A stretch of DNA of 64,000 nucleotides from Rhizobium sp. ASV8 (GTDB lineage Bacteria; Pseudomonadota; Alphaproteobacteria; Rhizobiales; Rhizobiaceae). The notes below the pieces were generated by a model. It was not told the DNA's origin, did no database searches, and saw nothing but the letters and a program-made list of their open reading frames with translations. Shown in pieces: positions 36,107-45,281 of this stretch. Position 1 is the first letter of the stretch, and each line of letters opens with the position of its first letter. The stretch lies in the NCBI RefSeq assembly GCF_016429255.1, contig NZ_JAELUG010000013.1:1-64000 (forward strand), written 5' to 3'. The position numbers and the translations under genes were made by a program.

Positions 36107-36211
36107 TTACAGCGCCGCGCGCCGCAAGTGGCGCGCAAAGGTCGCTGTAACACTTTAAATCTGCTGCATAATTTTATCCCTAAATCGATTCCGATTTAGG
36201 GAATTATGCAG
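36107..36211. repeat. Palindromic intergenic repeat of rhizobial type
   Basis: Two stem-loops in tandem. The first has outer arms TTACAGCG/CGCTGTAA (36107 and 36143) and inner arms GCGCGCC/GGCGCGC. The second runs from CTGCATAATT (36164) to AATTATGCAG (36211), with CCCTAAATCG/CGATTTAGGG inside. The layout matches mosaic palindromic elements I recall as frequent between genes in rhizobial genomes. Only one copy is in this window, so copy number must be checked. Confidence 0.6.
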
Positions 36212-36218
36212 TAGTGCC

Positions 36219-37367
36219 TCAGAAGCAGTCGCGGAAAAGAGCCTTGGTGTTCTCAAGCGTCATCGGCACCGGATTGCCGCCAGCGCTTGGATCTTCGATC
36301 GCCATGGCAGAAAGCTCGTCGATGCGGTCGGGCGTAATGCCCATGGCAGAAAGGCTTTCCGGCACGCCAAGCTCCGCACGCAGCTGCAGCACATAATCGT
36401 AGAAGCCGTCAAAACCGCCAGCGATACCGAGGTAAGCTGCCGCGCGGGCAATCTTGTCCTCGATGGCTTTACGGTTGAAGCGCAGGACCGCCGGCATGAC
36501 GACGGCATTGGTCATGCCGTGATGCGTATTGTAGACGGCGCCGATCGGATGCGACAGCGCATGAATGGCGCCAAGGCCCTTCTGGAAGGCGACGGCACCC
36601 ATGGCGGCCGCGCTCATCATGTTGGCGCGGGCTTCGAGATCCGTTCCTTCCTTATAGGCGCGCGGCAGAAACTCCTTAACCAGCCGCATGCCTTCCAGCG
36701 CGATACCAGCCGACATCGGATGATAGAAGGGCGAAGAATAAGCCTCCAGGCAATGCGCGAAGGCATCCATGCCGGTACCGGCCGTGATGACCTTCGGCAT
36801 GCCCACGGTCAGTTCCGGATCGGCAATGACGACGCCCGGAAGGAACTTCGGATGGAAGATGATCTTCTTCACGTGCGTCGCGGAATTGGTGATGACGCTG
36901 GCGCGGCCGACTTCCGAACCGGTGCCTGCCGTCGTCGGCACGGCAACGATCGGTGCGATACCCTCGACGCTGGCGCGGGTCCACCAGTCGCCAATATCTT
37001 CGAAATCCCAGACTGGCCGCGTCTGGCCAGCCATGAAGGCAACGCACTTGCCGAGATCGAGGCCGGAGCCGCCGCCGAAGGCGACGACGCCATCATGACC
37101 ACCATCCTTGAATGCCTTAACGCCGGCTTCGAGGTTCTTCTCATTCGGGTTCGGGTCCACATCGGCGAAGATCGCTCGACCGAGGCCAGCCTCTTCCAGA
37201 ATGTCCAGAGCCGTCTTGGTGATTGCCATCGAGGCAAGTCCCCGGTCGGTGACCAGGAGCGGCTTTTTCATGCCCAGGCTTTTGCAGGCGTCCGCCAGTT
37301 CCTTGATGCGGCCGCGGCCGAGCTTGAAAGCGTTCGGATAGCTCCAATTGGCTGAGATGTTGCTCAT
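36219..37367 (-). CDS. Iron-containing alcohol dehydrogenase
   Basis: 382-residue group III (Fe-type) NAD(P)-dependent alcohol dehydrogenase. Cofactor motif GGGSGLDLGK is at about 98-107. The metal site is in MDAFAHCLEAY (Asp and His) and in HALSHPIGAVYNTHHG (His residues). It reduces aldehydes or oxidises alcohols; the family includes lactaldehyde, 1,3-propanediol and 4-hydroxybutyrate dehydrogenases. The ATG overlaps the upstream aldehyde dehydrogenase stop by 4 bp, so alcohol and aldehyde steps are co-expressed. Last gene of the catabolic cluster; a palindromic repeat lies downstream. Confidence 0.92.
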   Translation of the reverse strand: MSNISANWSYPNAFKLGRGRIKELADACKSLGMKKPLLVTDRGLASMAITKTALDILEEAGLGRAIFADVDPNPNEKNLEAGVKAFKDGGHDGVVAFGGGSGLDLGKCVAFMAGQTRPVWDFEDIGDWWTRASVEGIAPIVAVPTTAGTGSEVGRASVITNSATHVKKIIFHPKFLPGVVIADPELTVGMPKVITAGTGMDAFAHCLEAYSSPFYHPMSAGIALEGMRLVKEFLPRAYKEGTDLEARANMMSAAAMGAVAFQKGLGAIHALSHPIGAVYNTHHGMTNAVVMPAVLRFNRKAIEDKIARAAAYLGIAGGFDGFYDYVLQLRAELGVPESLSAMGITPDRIDELSAMAIEDPSAGGNPVPMTLENTKALFRDCF

Positions 37368-38749
37368 GCTGTTACTTTCTTCAGGTGATAGGATTTCGGG
37401 CGCGTCAGGTTATGGAAACCGATAATCGACAGCGAGCCGCCGCGGCCGGTTTCCTTGACGCCGGTCCAGCAAAGTGCCGGATCGAGATAGTCGGCGCGGT
37501 TCATGAAGACGGTGCCGGTTTCGATCTCGCGACCGATGCGTGAGGCACGTTCCACATCCTTCGTCCAGAGCGAAGCCGTCAGGCCGTAAGGGCTGTCGTT
37601 CATCAGCTCAAGCGCTTCAGCGTCCGACTTCACCTTCATGATGCCGACGGCCGGCCCGAAGGTTTCTTCGCGCATGAAGGCCATCGAATGATCGACATTC
37701 ACGAGGATCTGCGGCGCGAGATAGGCGCCGCCGTCGTCGGCCGGGAACAGCTTCGGGTCGACCAGCGCCTTCGCACCCTTGGCGACCGCATCGGTGATCT
37801 GATCGCGCACGACCTTGGCGAAACGCTTGTGCGCCATCGGACCGAGCGATGTCTCGGGATCGAGCGGATTGCCGAGCTTGTAGTTCGAAACCCAGGCGAC
37901 CGACTTTTCGACAAAGCTGTCGTAAAGCGATTCATGCACATAGATGCGCTCGATACCGCAGCAGCACTGACCGGAATTGAAGGTGGCGCCATCCATCAGC
38001 GTGTCGACGGCGGCGTCGAGGTCGGCATCCTCCATCACATAGCCTGGATCCTTGCCACCAAGTTCCAGCCCCAGGCTGGTGAAGGTGCCGGCAGCGGCAC
38101 GCTCGATCGACCGGCCGCCTTCGACGGAGCCGGTGAAATTGACGAAGTTGAAGCTGCCGGCAGCAATCAGCGCCGACGTCGTATCATGGTCGAGAAAGAC
38201 ATTCTGGAAAACGTCTGCGGGAACACCGGCCTCGACGAAAGCCTGAACGAGCCGCTCGCCGACGAGGAGCGTCTGACTTGCATGCTTGAGAATGACGGTA
38301 TTGCCAGCCATCAAAGCCGGGGCGATAGTGTTGATCGCCGTCATGTAGGGGTAGTTCCAGGGTGCGATGACGAAGACGACGCCATGCGGCTCACGCTCGA
38401 TGCGGCGGGCAAAATTGGCGCTGTCTTCCACGATCAGCGGCGCCATTGCATCGGCAGCGATCGAGGCGACATAATTCGAGCGCTCGTTGAAGCCGCGATA
38501 TTCGCCGCCATACTTGATCGGGCGACCCATCTGCCAGGCAAGCTCCGGCACGACCACATCGGCCATCTCGTTCAGCCGGGCGACGCCTTTCAGCACGAGC
38601 TGGACACGATCTTCCAGCGGGCGGCGCGCCCAATCCTTCTGCGCCTTGCGGGCGCGGGCCACGACTTCCTTGGCGGCGTCCAGCGACAACGCCGGACGCT
38701 CGGCATAAACCTCTCCGTTTACCGGTGAGACGCATTTGATCATCGTCAT
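37364..38749 (-). CDS. NAD(P)-dependent aldehyde dehydrogenase
   Basis: 461 residues from the ATG at 38749 (MTMIKCVSPV); the open frame extends 32 codons upstream without a Shine-Dalgarno. Catalytic residues are visible: the general base Glu229 in LELGGKDPG and the nucleophile, most likely Cys263 in NSGQCCCG (three successive cysteines), with PWNYPY and TGSVEGGRSI for cofactor binding. It oxidises an aldehyde to its acid. It lies in a unit with a glutamine-synthetase-like ligase and an alcohol dehydrogenase, fitting oxidation of a gamma-glutamylated amino-aldehyde, though the substrate is inferred from context. Confidence 0.92.
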   Translation of the reverse strand: MTMIKCVSPVNGEVYAERPALSLDAAKEVVARARKAQKDWARRPLEDRVQLVLKGVARLNEMADVVVPELAWQMGRPIKYGGEYRGFNERSNYVASIAADAMAPLIVEDSANFARRIEREPHGVVFVIAPWNYPYMTAINTIAPALMAGNTVILKHASQTLLVGERLVQAFVEAGVPADVFQNVFLDHDTTSALIAAGSFNFVNFTGSVEGGRSIERAAAGTFTSLGLELGGKDPGYVMEDADLDAAVDTLMDGATFNSGQCCCGIERIYVHESLYDSFVEKSVAWVSNYKLGNPLDPETSLGPMAHKRFAKVVRDQITDAVAKGAKALVDPKLFPADDGGAYLAPQILVNVDHSMAFMREETFGPAVGIMKVKSDAEALELMNDSPYGLTASLWTKDVERASRIGREIETGTVFMNRADYLDPALCWTGVKETGRGGSLSIIGFHNLTRPKSYHLKKVTA

Positions 38750-38903
38750 GATCGAATTCCTGTTTTCTTGGTCATCAAATTGATTGTCGGATGTTGCACA
38801 ACCTGTGGCCGCATTCAAAGCGGAAATATCAGGCGAGCGGGCCATCCTGACGCCCCTGCCCGATCATGAAATGGAAATCGGACAGGGACAGCTTGCAAAA
38901 GCC

Positions 38904-40274
38904 TTACGCTCTTTCGAATCCGCGCGCCACTTCCCAATCGGTGATGCGACGATCGTACTCCTCCTGCTCCCATTCGGCGGCCCGGGTATAGTGATCGATC
39001 ACGTCATCGCCGAACGCCGCACGCAGCATTTTCGAATTGGCCAGAGCCTCGGTCGCACCGCGCAGCGTGCGCGGTATCTCGCGAACCTCGCGCGCGCCAT
39101 AGGCGTCGCCGACGAAGGGCGCTTCCAGTTCGAGCTTGTTCTCGATCCCATCAATGCCAGCTGCGATCAGGGCCGCAAAAGCAAGATAGGGATTAAGGTC
39201 GGAACCGCCGACGCGGCACTCGATACGGATGCTCTTCGTGTCAGCACCGCACAGACGATAGCCGGCCGTGCGGTTGTCCGTGCTCCAGATCGCCTTGGTA
39301 GGCGCGAAGGTGCCGGCGACGAAGCGCTTGTAAGAGTTGATATAGGGCGCCAGGAAATAGGTGATTTCGCTGGCATGCGTCAGAAGGCCGGCAACGTAGT
39401 GCCTCATCATCGGCGTCATGCCGTGGTCTTTTTCCTTGTCGAAGAACAGCGGCGTCTTGCCATCGGCGCTCCACAGCGACTGGTGGATATGCGACGAGCT
39501 GCCGGCGGCGCTATAATTCCACTTCGCAAGGAACGTAATGGCCTTGCCCTTGGACCAGGCAATCTCCTTACAGCCGTTTTTGATGATCGCATGGCGGTCG
39601 GCCATCGTCAGCGCGTCGGCGTAGCGGACGTTGATTTCCTCCTGGCCGGCAGAAGCCTCACCCTTGGAGTTTTCGACCGGAATATCGGCACCCTGCAAAC
39701 CCTTGCGGATCGCCCGCATCACATCCTCTTCCTTGGTGGTCTGGAAGATGTGGTAGTCCTCGTTGTAGCCGCTGACGAGATTGAGATTACGATAGCCGGA
39801 TTCGCGGGCGCTATCGTAGCTCTGGTCGAACAGGAAGAATTCGAGTTCCGAAGCCATATAAGCCTTCATGCCCATCGCTTCGAGTCGTTTGACCTGCTTC
39901 TTGAGGATAGCACGCGGCGAATGAGCCACTTCCTCATGCGTGTGATGGTCGAGCACGTCGCAGAGAACCAGCGCCGTGCCCTCCAGCCAGGGGATGCGGC
40001 GCAGCGTGGCGAGATCCGGCTTCATGGTATAATCGCCATAGCCCTTCTCCCAGCTCGTCGACTTGTAGCCGGAGACGGTTTCCATCTCGATGTCGGTCGC
40101 CTGCAGATAGTTGCAGCTATGCGTTTCCTTCCAGGCGCTCTCGACGAAGAATTCCGCCTGGAAACGTTTCCCCATCAGGCGACCCTGCATATCAACCTGG
40201 CATGCCAGAACCGTGTCGATGCGCCCTTCGGCCACATCTTTCTTGAGGTCGTCGAACGTATAGCTGGTGCTCAT
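38904..40274 (-). CDS. Glutamine synthetase family gamma-glutamyl ligase (PuuA/GlnA-like)
   Basis: 456 residues. The GS catalytic core is present: ASELEFFLFD (metal-binding Glu), GQEEINVRYADAL, AGSSSHIHQSLW and RIECRVGGSDLNPYLAFAALI. The usual GlnA adenylylation tyrosine segment is not evident, and the neighbours are catabolic, so gamma-glutamylation of an amine (as by PuuA or IpuC) is more likely than ammonia assimilation. The ATG at 40274 is preceded by AGGCGGA. A permease gene lies 122 bp upstream and aldehyde and alcohol dehydrogenase genes lie downstream. Confidence 0.9.
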   Translation of the reverse strand: MSTSYTFDDLKKDVAEGRIDTVLACQVDMQGRLMGKRFQAEFFVESAWKETHSCNYLQATDIEMETVSGYKSTSWEKGYGDYTMKPDLATLRRIPWLEGTALVLCDVLDHHTHEEVAHSPRAILKKQVKRLEAMGMKAYMASELEFFLFDQSYDSARESGYRNLNLVSGYNEDYHIFQTTKEEDVMRAIRKGLQGADIPVENSKGEASAGQEEINVRYADALTMADRHAIIKNGCKEIAWSKGKAITFLAKWNYSAAGSSSHIHQSLWSADGKTPLFFDKEKDHGMTPMMRHYVAGLLTHASEITYFLAPYINSYKRFVAGTFAPTKAIWSTDNRTAGYRLCGADTKSIRIECRVGGSDLNPYLAFAALIAAGIDGIENKLELEAPFVGDAYGAREVREIPRTLRGATEALANSKMLRAAFGDDVIDHYTRAAEWEQEEYDRRITDWEVARGFERA

Positions 40275-40396
40275 AATTAATCCGCCTGAAAGATAGAAGA
40301 GTGATCGGCTGGCAGCTCAGGACCTAGAATCCTGGCCGCGCGTCAAGTTGGAAGGGGCCGGATTACGGCCCCCGCCGGATTGAATATGGATGAGGA

Positions 40397-41968
40397 TTAC
40401 GCTTCGCCGACAGCGCGTTCGGCGGCAGCGATGTCGGCCTGGCGCTTGGCAATCACGTCACCGATCGGCGGCCCCTGGAAGCGACGCTTCTCGAAGGCGA
40501 ACCAGACGATGGCCGTCAGCACCAGGAAGCCGATGGTGATGTATAGCGCCCACTCATTCGGCGGCTGCACGCCGATGATGAAGATGATCGCCATGGCGAT
40601 AACCACCAGAACAGACACCAGCTTGTAGGTGCCGATGCCCATGTTCCACGGCCCCATCTTCGGCCATTTCGCAGTCCCGATCGCCTTGATGCCGAGGACG
40701 ATCGGCACGGTGAACGAGAGGAACAGGAAGATGACGGTGCACGACACGACAATCGTATAGGCCGACGAGCCGGCGATCGTGACGAGCGAAGCGCCCCAGA
40801 CGAACAGCACGGCAAGAATGGCAGCCGTCCAGATGGCGATGGAGGGTGTGCGGAACTTCGGGCTGACGCTGGCGAGCGATTTCGAGAATGGCAGGCCGCC
40901 GTCGCGCGAGAAAGCATAGATCATGCGCGATGCGGATGTGACGGTCGCAAGGCCGCACAGCAGCTGCGAGATGAAGATCGCCACATAGAGAATATTGGCG
41001 ACGACAGGATGGGTGATGCTGTTGATGGTCCAGAAGAAGACGTTCCAGCCCTGCTTGGACGCTTCGTTCATGTCCGGGATCGCCAGGAGGAAGGCGAGGA
41101 GCATGATGTAGCCGAACAGCGATGACCACCAGACCGACGAAACCATGCCACGCGGCACGGAGCTGGAGGCCTTGACGGTTTCTTCGGACGTATGTGCCGA
41201 GGCGTCGTAACCGGTAATCGTGTAGATCGGCAGCAGCAAGCCAAGGGCGAAGACGTACCAGATATTATCCATCTTCGGCCAGACCGATGAATCACCTTCC
41301 GGCGTGCCGGAATAGTTGGTGAAGGTCCAGATGCGGCTGAAATCCCAGCTCTTGACGCCGATGAGGCAGACGACGGTCAGCGCGATAGCGGCGGCGAAGA
41401 TCAGGTAGCCGGACATGTCGGTCAACTTTGCCGTAAGCTTGATCCCGAAGTGATTGATCAAAGCCTGCAAACCGGTGATGACGGCAACGAAGATGATCTG
41501 GTTGGCAAAGCCCGCCGACGTATTCGTATCGACGGCAATGCCGAACCAGCCGGCGATGGAGCCGCTGAAGAAGCCCCAGGTCCCGACGTTGATCGCACCA
41601 AGAACGGTGATCAGGCCGAGCAGGTTGAGCCACGCCGTCAGCCAGCCGGTGAACCGGTTGCCGAGGATCGAGCCCCAGTGATAAAGGCCGCCGGCCGTCG
41701 GATAGGCCGAGGAAATCTGCGCCATCGAGAGAGCGAAGACGCCCGAAATCACGCAGCCGATCGGCCAGCCGATACCGATCGCAGCACCGCCTGCGCCGGA
41801 CGTGGCCTGCGCAAGGGAGTTGATGCCGCCAGATAGAATGCAAATGATGGAGAAGGAGATGGCGAAATTCGAGAACGAACTCATCCGCCGTTCCAACTCC
41901 TGAGCGTAGCCCATGGAGTGCAGGATATGCACATCCTGCTTTTTGTCTAACTCTGTATAATCAGACAT
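40397..41968 (-). CDS. APC superfamily amino acid/amine permease
   Basis: 523 residues from the ATG at 41968 (MSDYTELDKK); a longer open frame upstream lacks support. About twelve hydrophobic segments. The first contains FSNFAISFSIICILSGGINS and ATSGAGGAAIGIGWPIG, typical of the APC substrate-binding helix; GYDASAHTSEETVKAS is the helix 6 signature of the AAT/ACT branch that carries GABA, choline or polyamines. It probably brings in the amine handled by the ligase downstream. It lies 127 bp downstream of the amidohydrolase gene. Confidence 0.88.
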   Translation of the reverse strand: MSDYTELDKKQDVHILHSMGYAQELERRMSSFSNFAISFSIICILSGGINSLAQATSGAGGAAIGIGWPIGCVISGVFALSMAQISSAYPTAGGLYHWGSILGNRFTGWLTAWLNLLGLITVLGAINVGTWGFFSGSIAGWFGIAVDTNTSAGFANQIIFVAVITGLQALINHFGIKLTAKLTDMSGYLIFAAAIALTVVCLIGVKSWDFSRIWTFTNYSGTPEGDSSVWPKMDNIWYVFALGLLLPIYTITGYDASAHTSEETVKASSSVPRGMVSSVWWSSLFGYIMLLAFLLAIPDMNEASKQGWNVFFWTINSITHPVVANILYVAIFISQLLCGLATVTSASRMIYAFSRDGGLPFSKSLASVSPKFRTPSIAIWTAAILAVLFVWGASLVTIAGSSAYTIVVSCTVIFLFLSFTVPIVLGIKAIGTAKWPKMGPWNMGIGTYKLVSVLVVIAMAIIFIIGVQPPNEWALYITIGFLVLTAIVWFAFEKRRFQGPPIGDVIAKRQADIAAAERAVGEA

Positions 41969-42095
41969 GTCATTCCCCCTTAAGCCCGGTCGTCCGCGGG
42001 ATTGCGGAGAACCATGTGTCACATGAGCCGCCAGCCTTTTGCCGTGCGGCTCGATCGCAGTTGAACTGCTCCCCGGGGTCTTTTTCTTTTTAAGT

Positions 42096-42863
42096 TCAGG
42101 CTTCCAGGCTGTTCTGGAGAAGCCCTGTCAGATAGTCAGCCACGACCCCTTGGCCGACGTCATCTCCGATGAGATCGTTGCGGATCTCGATCATTACGTT
42201 ATGCAGGCCGTTGGCGATCCCATGCAGTTTCAGCGTATGGGTCACGCCGTCTTCAGGCCCGTAAGGCTTGTTGCGGTCTGTCTGATAGAGCGGCGCTTCC
42301 GCCGCTGCATCCAGCATGCGATCGGCCAGCCAATGGTCGTCGTCATGCAGAATCCCAAGCTCCACCGCGCGCGGCTTGCCATTATAGATCGGCGTGAAGC
42401 TGTGCATCGTCACGATCACGGTTTTTTGTCCGCGTTCTGCCCTTTCTTTCAGGAGTGCCCGGATACGATCGTGAAACGGTATGTAAAGACCTTCGGTGCG
42501 CGCCCGCCGATCCGCCTCACCCAGGCGCTGATTGCCTGGGATCGAATAGATTTCGCTCGTTTCCGGCATAGCACCGGCACTTTCCGGAGGCCTGTTGCAG
42601 TCATAAATCAGGCGGGAGAAGCGCTGATAAACCAAAGTCGCATCGAGGCTTGCCGAAATCTTCCTTGCAACCGCGAGTGCGCCCGGATCCCAGGCGATGT
42701 GGCTGGAAAGTGCCTCGGCAGAAAGCCCGAGGTCCCCGAAACGCTCGGGCAAAGCACGGGAAGCATGCTCGCAGACGATAAAAACCGCGCTGCTGCCATC
42801 TGGCCGTTCGACAGCGACGCAATCGCCGTCCGCCTTCGTCAAAATGCCTTGCTGTGCAAGCAT
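42096..42863 (-). CDS. N-formylglutamate amidohydrolase family protein
   Basis: 255 residues of the FGase (HutG-like) fold: CEHASRALPERFG (metal-binding Glu and His), YDCNRPPES, MHSFTPIYNG and VMIEIRNDLI. Classical HutG hydrolyses N-formylglutamate in histidine breakdown, but no hut genes are nearby. Beside a GS-type ligase it may hydrolyse a gamma-glutamyl amide instead. The ATG at 42863 has a poor Shine-Dalgarno. First gene of the minus-strand cluster; a divergent RpiR gene starts 182 bp away, so the shared region may carry common operators. Confidence 0.83.
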   Translation of the reverse strand: MLAQQGILTKADGDCVAVERPDGSSAVFIVCEHASRALPERFGDLGLSAEALSSHIAWDPGALAVARKISASLDATLVYQRFSRLIYDCNRPPESAGAMPETSEIYSIPGNQRLGEADRRARTEGLYIPFHDRIRALLKERAERGQKTVIVTMHSFTPIYNGKPRAVELGILHDDDHWLADRMLDAAAEAPLYQTDRNKPYGPEDGVTHTLKLHGIANGLHNVMIEIRNDLIGDDVGQGVVADYLTGLLQNSLEA

Positions 42864-42960
42864 CCGGGGCGCCCCATTGCCGATTAATAAAATCTTTATA
42901 AGAAAAGAATTCTTCAGCTTTTGGTCGCTGTCAACCGGAAACTGAAATTATTTCTTCATT

Positions 42961-42997
42961 TGTGACATTGACTCGAAATGTGACAGCGTTGTTATAT
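42961..42997 (+). promoter_or_regulatory. Promoter of the RpiR gene with TGTGACA repeats
   Basis: TTGACT (42968-42973), 18 bp, TTATAT (42992-42997) forms a plausible sigma-70 promoter. TGTGACA occurs at 42961 and 42979, overlapping the elements, and TGTGACAGC (42979-42987) recurs inverted at 43969-43977, in front of the ABC operon. Confidence 0.45.
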
Positions 42998-43044
42998 CGT
43001 TGCAGGAGATCGGCATAAGACCGACCCCGGGGAGCTAAAATCGA

Positions 43045-43917
43045 TTGAACAATGCGTCAAAGACAGTTTCTGACGTGATCAATGCCCGCTTCGACACGCT
43101 GACGCGCGCCGAAAAGCAGCTGGCTAAGAGCCTGCTCGACAACTACCCCGTTTCGGGGTTGGGCAGCATCACAACGGTCGCGGAAAATGCGCGCGTCTCC
43201 ACGCCGACCGTGGCGCGCATGGTGCAGAAACTCGGCTACAAGGGCTATCCCGACTTTCAGTCCCACCTCCACCAGGAGGTCGAAGCAACGATCTCCAACC
43301 CGCTGACGAAGCATGACCGCTGGGCATCGAATGCGCCCGGCACCCATATTCTCAATCGTTTCGCCGATGCCATCATGGGCAATCTCCGACAGACGCTCTC
43401 CGATATCGATGCGGCGACATTCGATAGTGTCGCAGCACTCCTGTCCGAGCGAAAACGCGGGCTTTATTTCGTCGGCGGCCGTATCACCGGCGCGCTCGCC
43501 GAATACTTCTTCACCCACATGCAGGTGATCCGCCCCAACACGACGCTGCTTTCGTCCAATTCCGGCACCTGGCCGCAATATGTTCTGAATATGAACCCTG
43601 GCGACCTGCTCGTGATCTTCGATATCAGGCGCTATGAACAGGAAATGGTCAATCTGGCCGCCGTCGCCCGCCGTCGCGGCGCCGAGATCATCGTCTTTAC
43701 CGACCAATGGGCCTCGCCCGCCGTCAAATACGCCAAACACATCTTCCGCGTGCAGATCGAAGCGCCGTCGGCCTGGGATTCATCGGTTGTCACACTTTTC
43801 ATCGTCGAAGCCCTGATCGAAGCCGTGCAGAGCTCGACCTGGGACGAGACGAGCGAGCGCATGAAAACGCTCGAAGGTCTTTTCGAACAAACGAAATTGT
43901 TCCGCAAACCAAGTTAG
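43045..43917 (+). CDS. RpiR family transcriptional regulator (HTH-SIS)
   Basis: 290 residues beginning at a TTG (43045) about 10 nt after GGGGAG. N-terminal HTH_6 (about 5-80, with NARVSTPTVARMVQKLGYKGYPDFQ) and a C-terminal SIS sugar-phosphate-type domain (about 130-265: RKRGLYFVGGRITGALAEYF and GDLLVIFDIRRYEQEMVNLA). RpiR proteins usually sense a phosphorylated or carboxylated metabolite and control adjacent genes. It lies between the divergent amine cluster and an ABC importer on its own strand; shared TGTGACAGC motifs suggest it controls both. Direction of control is unknown. Confidence 0.88.
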   Translation: MNNASKTVSDVINARFDTLTRAEKQLAKSLLDNYPVSGLGSITTVAENARVSTPTVARMVQKLGYKGYPDFQSHLHQEVEATISNPLTKHDRWASNAPGTHILNRFADAIMGNLRQTLSDIDAATFDSVAALLSERKRGLYFVGGRITGALAEYFFTHMQVIRPNTTLLSSNSGTWPQYVLNMNPGDLLVIFDIRRYEQEMVNLAAVARRRGAEIIVFTDQWASPAVKYAKHIFRVQIEAPSAWDSSVVTLFIVEALIEAVQSSTWDETSERMKTLEGLFEQTKLFRKPS

Positions 43918-44105
43918 AGGGGAGCGAAACGACAAGATGATGTGAAGTAGGAGGTGTGGAATGCAGCAGCTGTCACACTTGACGATTAGAAGCAAAAATC
44001 AATTGCGTTCACAGCAAACACAACGCTTTGAAGCCGTCACACAACCTTCATGTAACGTCATTAACAGCAACGCCAGACACTGAAAACCCAAAAGGAGGAA
44101 ATGCA

Positions 44106-45209
44106 GTGATCTCGAAAATTCAACGTCTTCTGACCATCTCGACCGCGATGCTCGTCGCTTCGAGCGCAATCGCCGCCGCAGAACCGAGCGCCGACCTCAT
44201 CGCTGCCGCCAAGAAGGAAGGCACGCTGACCACCATCGCCCTGCCCCACAACTGGTGCGGTTATGGTGACCTGATCGCTGCGTTCAAGGCGAAGTATGGT
44301 ATCGAAGTCAACGAACTGAACCCGGATGCCGGTTCGGGCGATGAAGTCGAAGCTATCCGCGCCAACAAGGGCAACACCGGCCCGCAGGCTCCCGACGTTA
44401 TCGACGTCGGCCTCTCCTTCGGCCCGACCGCCAAGAAGGAAGGCCTGCTGCAGCCGTACAAGGTTTCCACCTGGGATTCCATTCCGGACAGCGCCAAAGA
44501 TGCCGAAGGCTACTGGTACGGCGACTATTACGGCGTTCTCTCCTTCGTCATCAACAAGGATCTGGTAAAGAACGAGCCGAAGGACTGGGCTGACCTCCTG
44601 AAGCCGGAATACGCAAACACCGTTTCCCTCGCAGGTGATCCGCGCACCTCGAACCAGGCCGTTCAGGCCGTCTACGCCGCTGGCCTCGCCGCCGGCGAAA
44701 AGGACGCCGCCAAGATCGGCGCTGCCGGCCTCGATTACTTCGCCAAGCTCAACAAGGCCGGCAACTTCGTTCCGGTTATCGGCAAGTCTGCTTCGCTGGC
44801 TCAGGGTGCAACCCCGATCGTCGTCGCATGGGACTACAACGGCCTCTCCTGGCGCGACAGCCTGAAGGGCAACCCGCCGGTCGACGTGACCGTTCCGGCT
44901 TCGGGCGTCATCGCCGGCGTTTACGTCCAGGCGATCTCGGCCTACGCTCCGCACCCGAACGCTGCCAAGCTCTGGATGGAGTTCCTCTACTCCGACGAAG
45001 GCCAGATCGGCTGGCTGAAGGGCTATTGCCACCCGATCCGCTTCAACGACCTGGCAAAGAACAAGAAGGTCCCGCAGGAGCTTCTCGACAAGCTGCCGCC
45101 GGCTGCCGCCTATGAAAAGGCCGTATTCCCGACGCTCGACGAGCAGGATGCCGGCAAGGCCGCCATCACCACCAAGTGGGATTCCGTCGTCGGCTCGAAC
45201 GTACAGTAA
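44106..45209 (+). CDS. ABC transporter substrate-binding protein, periplasmic
   Basis: 367 residues from a GTG at 44106, 7 nt after GGAGG; the nearer ATG at 44101 is out of frame and stops at once, so the GTG decides the start. Signal peptide about 1-24 ending SAIAA. The rest matches family 1 solute-binding proteins related to iron, thiamine and polyamine binders (SADLIAAAKKEGTLTTIALPHNWCGYGDLIAAFKAKYGI). Ligand unknown. Two permeases and an ATPase follow. A hairpin between this gene and the permeases should raise binding-protein output relative to the rest. Confidence 0.88.
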   Translation: MISKIQRLLTISTAMLVASSAIAAAEPSADLIAAAKKEGTLTTIALPHNWCGYGDLIAAFKAKYGIEVNELNPDAGSGDEVEAIRANKGNTGPQAPDVIDVGLSFGPTAKKEGLLQPYKVSTWDSIPDSAKDAEGYWYGDYYGVLSFVINKDLVKNEPKDWADLLKPEYANTVSLAGDPRTSNQAVQAVYAAGLAAGEKDAAKIGAAGLDYFAKLNKAGNFVPVIGKSASLAQGATPIVVAWDYNGLSWRDSLKGNPPVDVTVPASGVIAGVYVQAISAYAPHPNAAKLWMEFLYSDEGQIGWLKGYCHPIRFNDLAKNKKVPQELLDKLPPAAAYEKAVFPTLDEQDAGKAAITTKWDSVVGSNVQ

Positions 45210-45223
45210 TCGTACCGGACATC

Positions 45224-45250
45224 GCCTCCCCGTTTCGGCGGGGAGGTTTT
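45224..45250 (+). terminator. Intraoperonic attenuating hairpin
   Basis: 8-bp stem CCTCCCCG/CGGGGAGG with a 6-nt loop then TTTT, between the binding-protein and permease genes. Confidence 0.7.
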
Positions 45251-45281
45251 CCATTTTCTCGGCGCCGCGGATTGGACCATC

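Noticed and set aside
40354..40372. Hairpin GGGGCCG-GATTA-CGGCCCC between permease and GS-like genes
   Set aside because: No T-run on either side, so I do not call a terminator; it may affect mRNA stability only.
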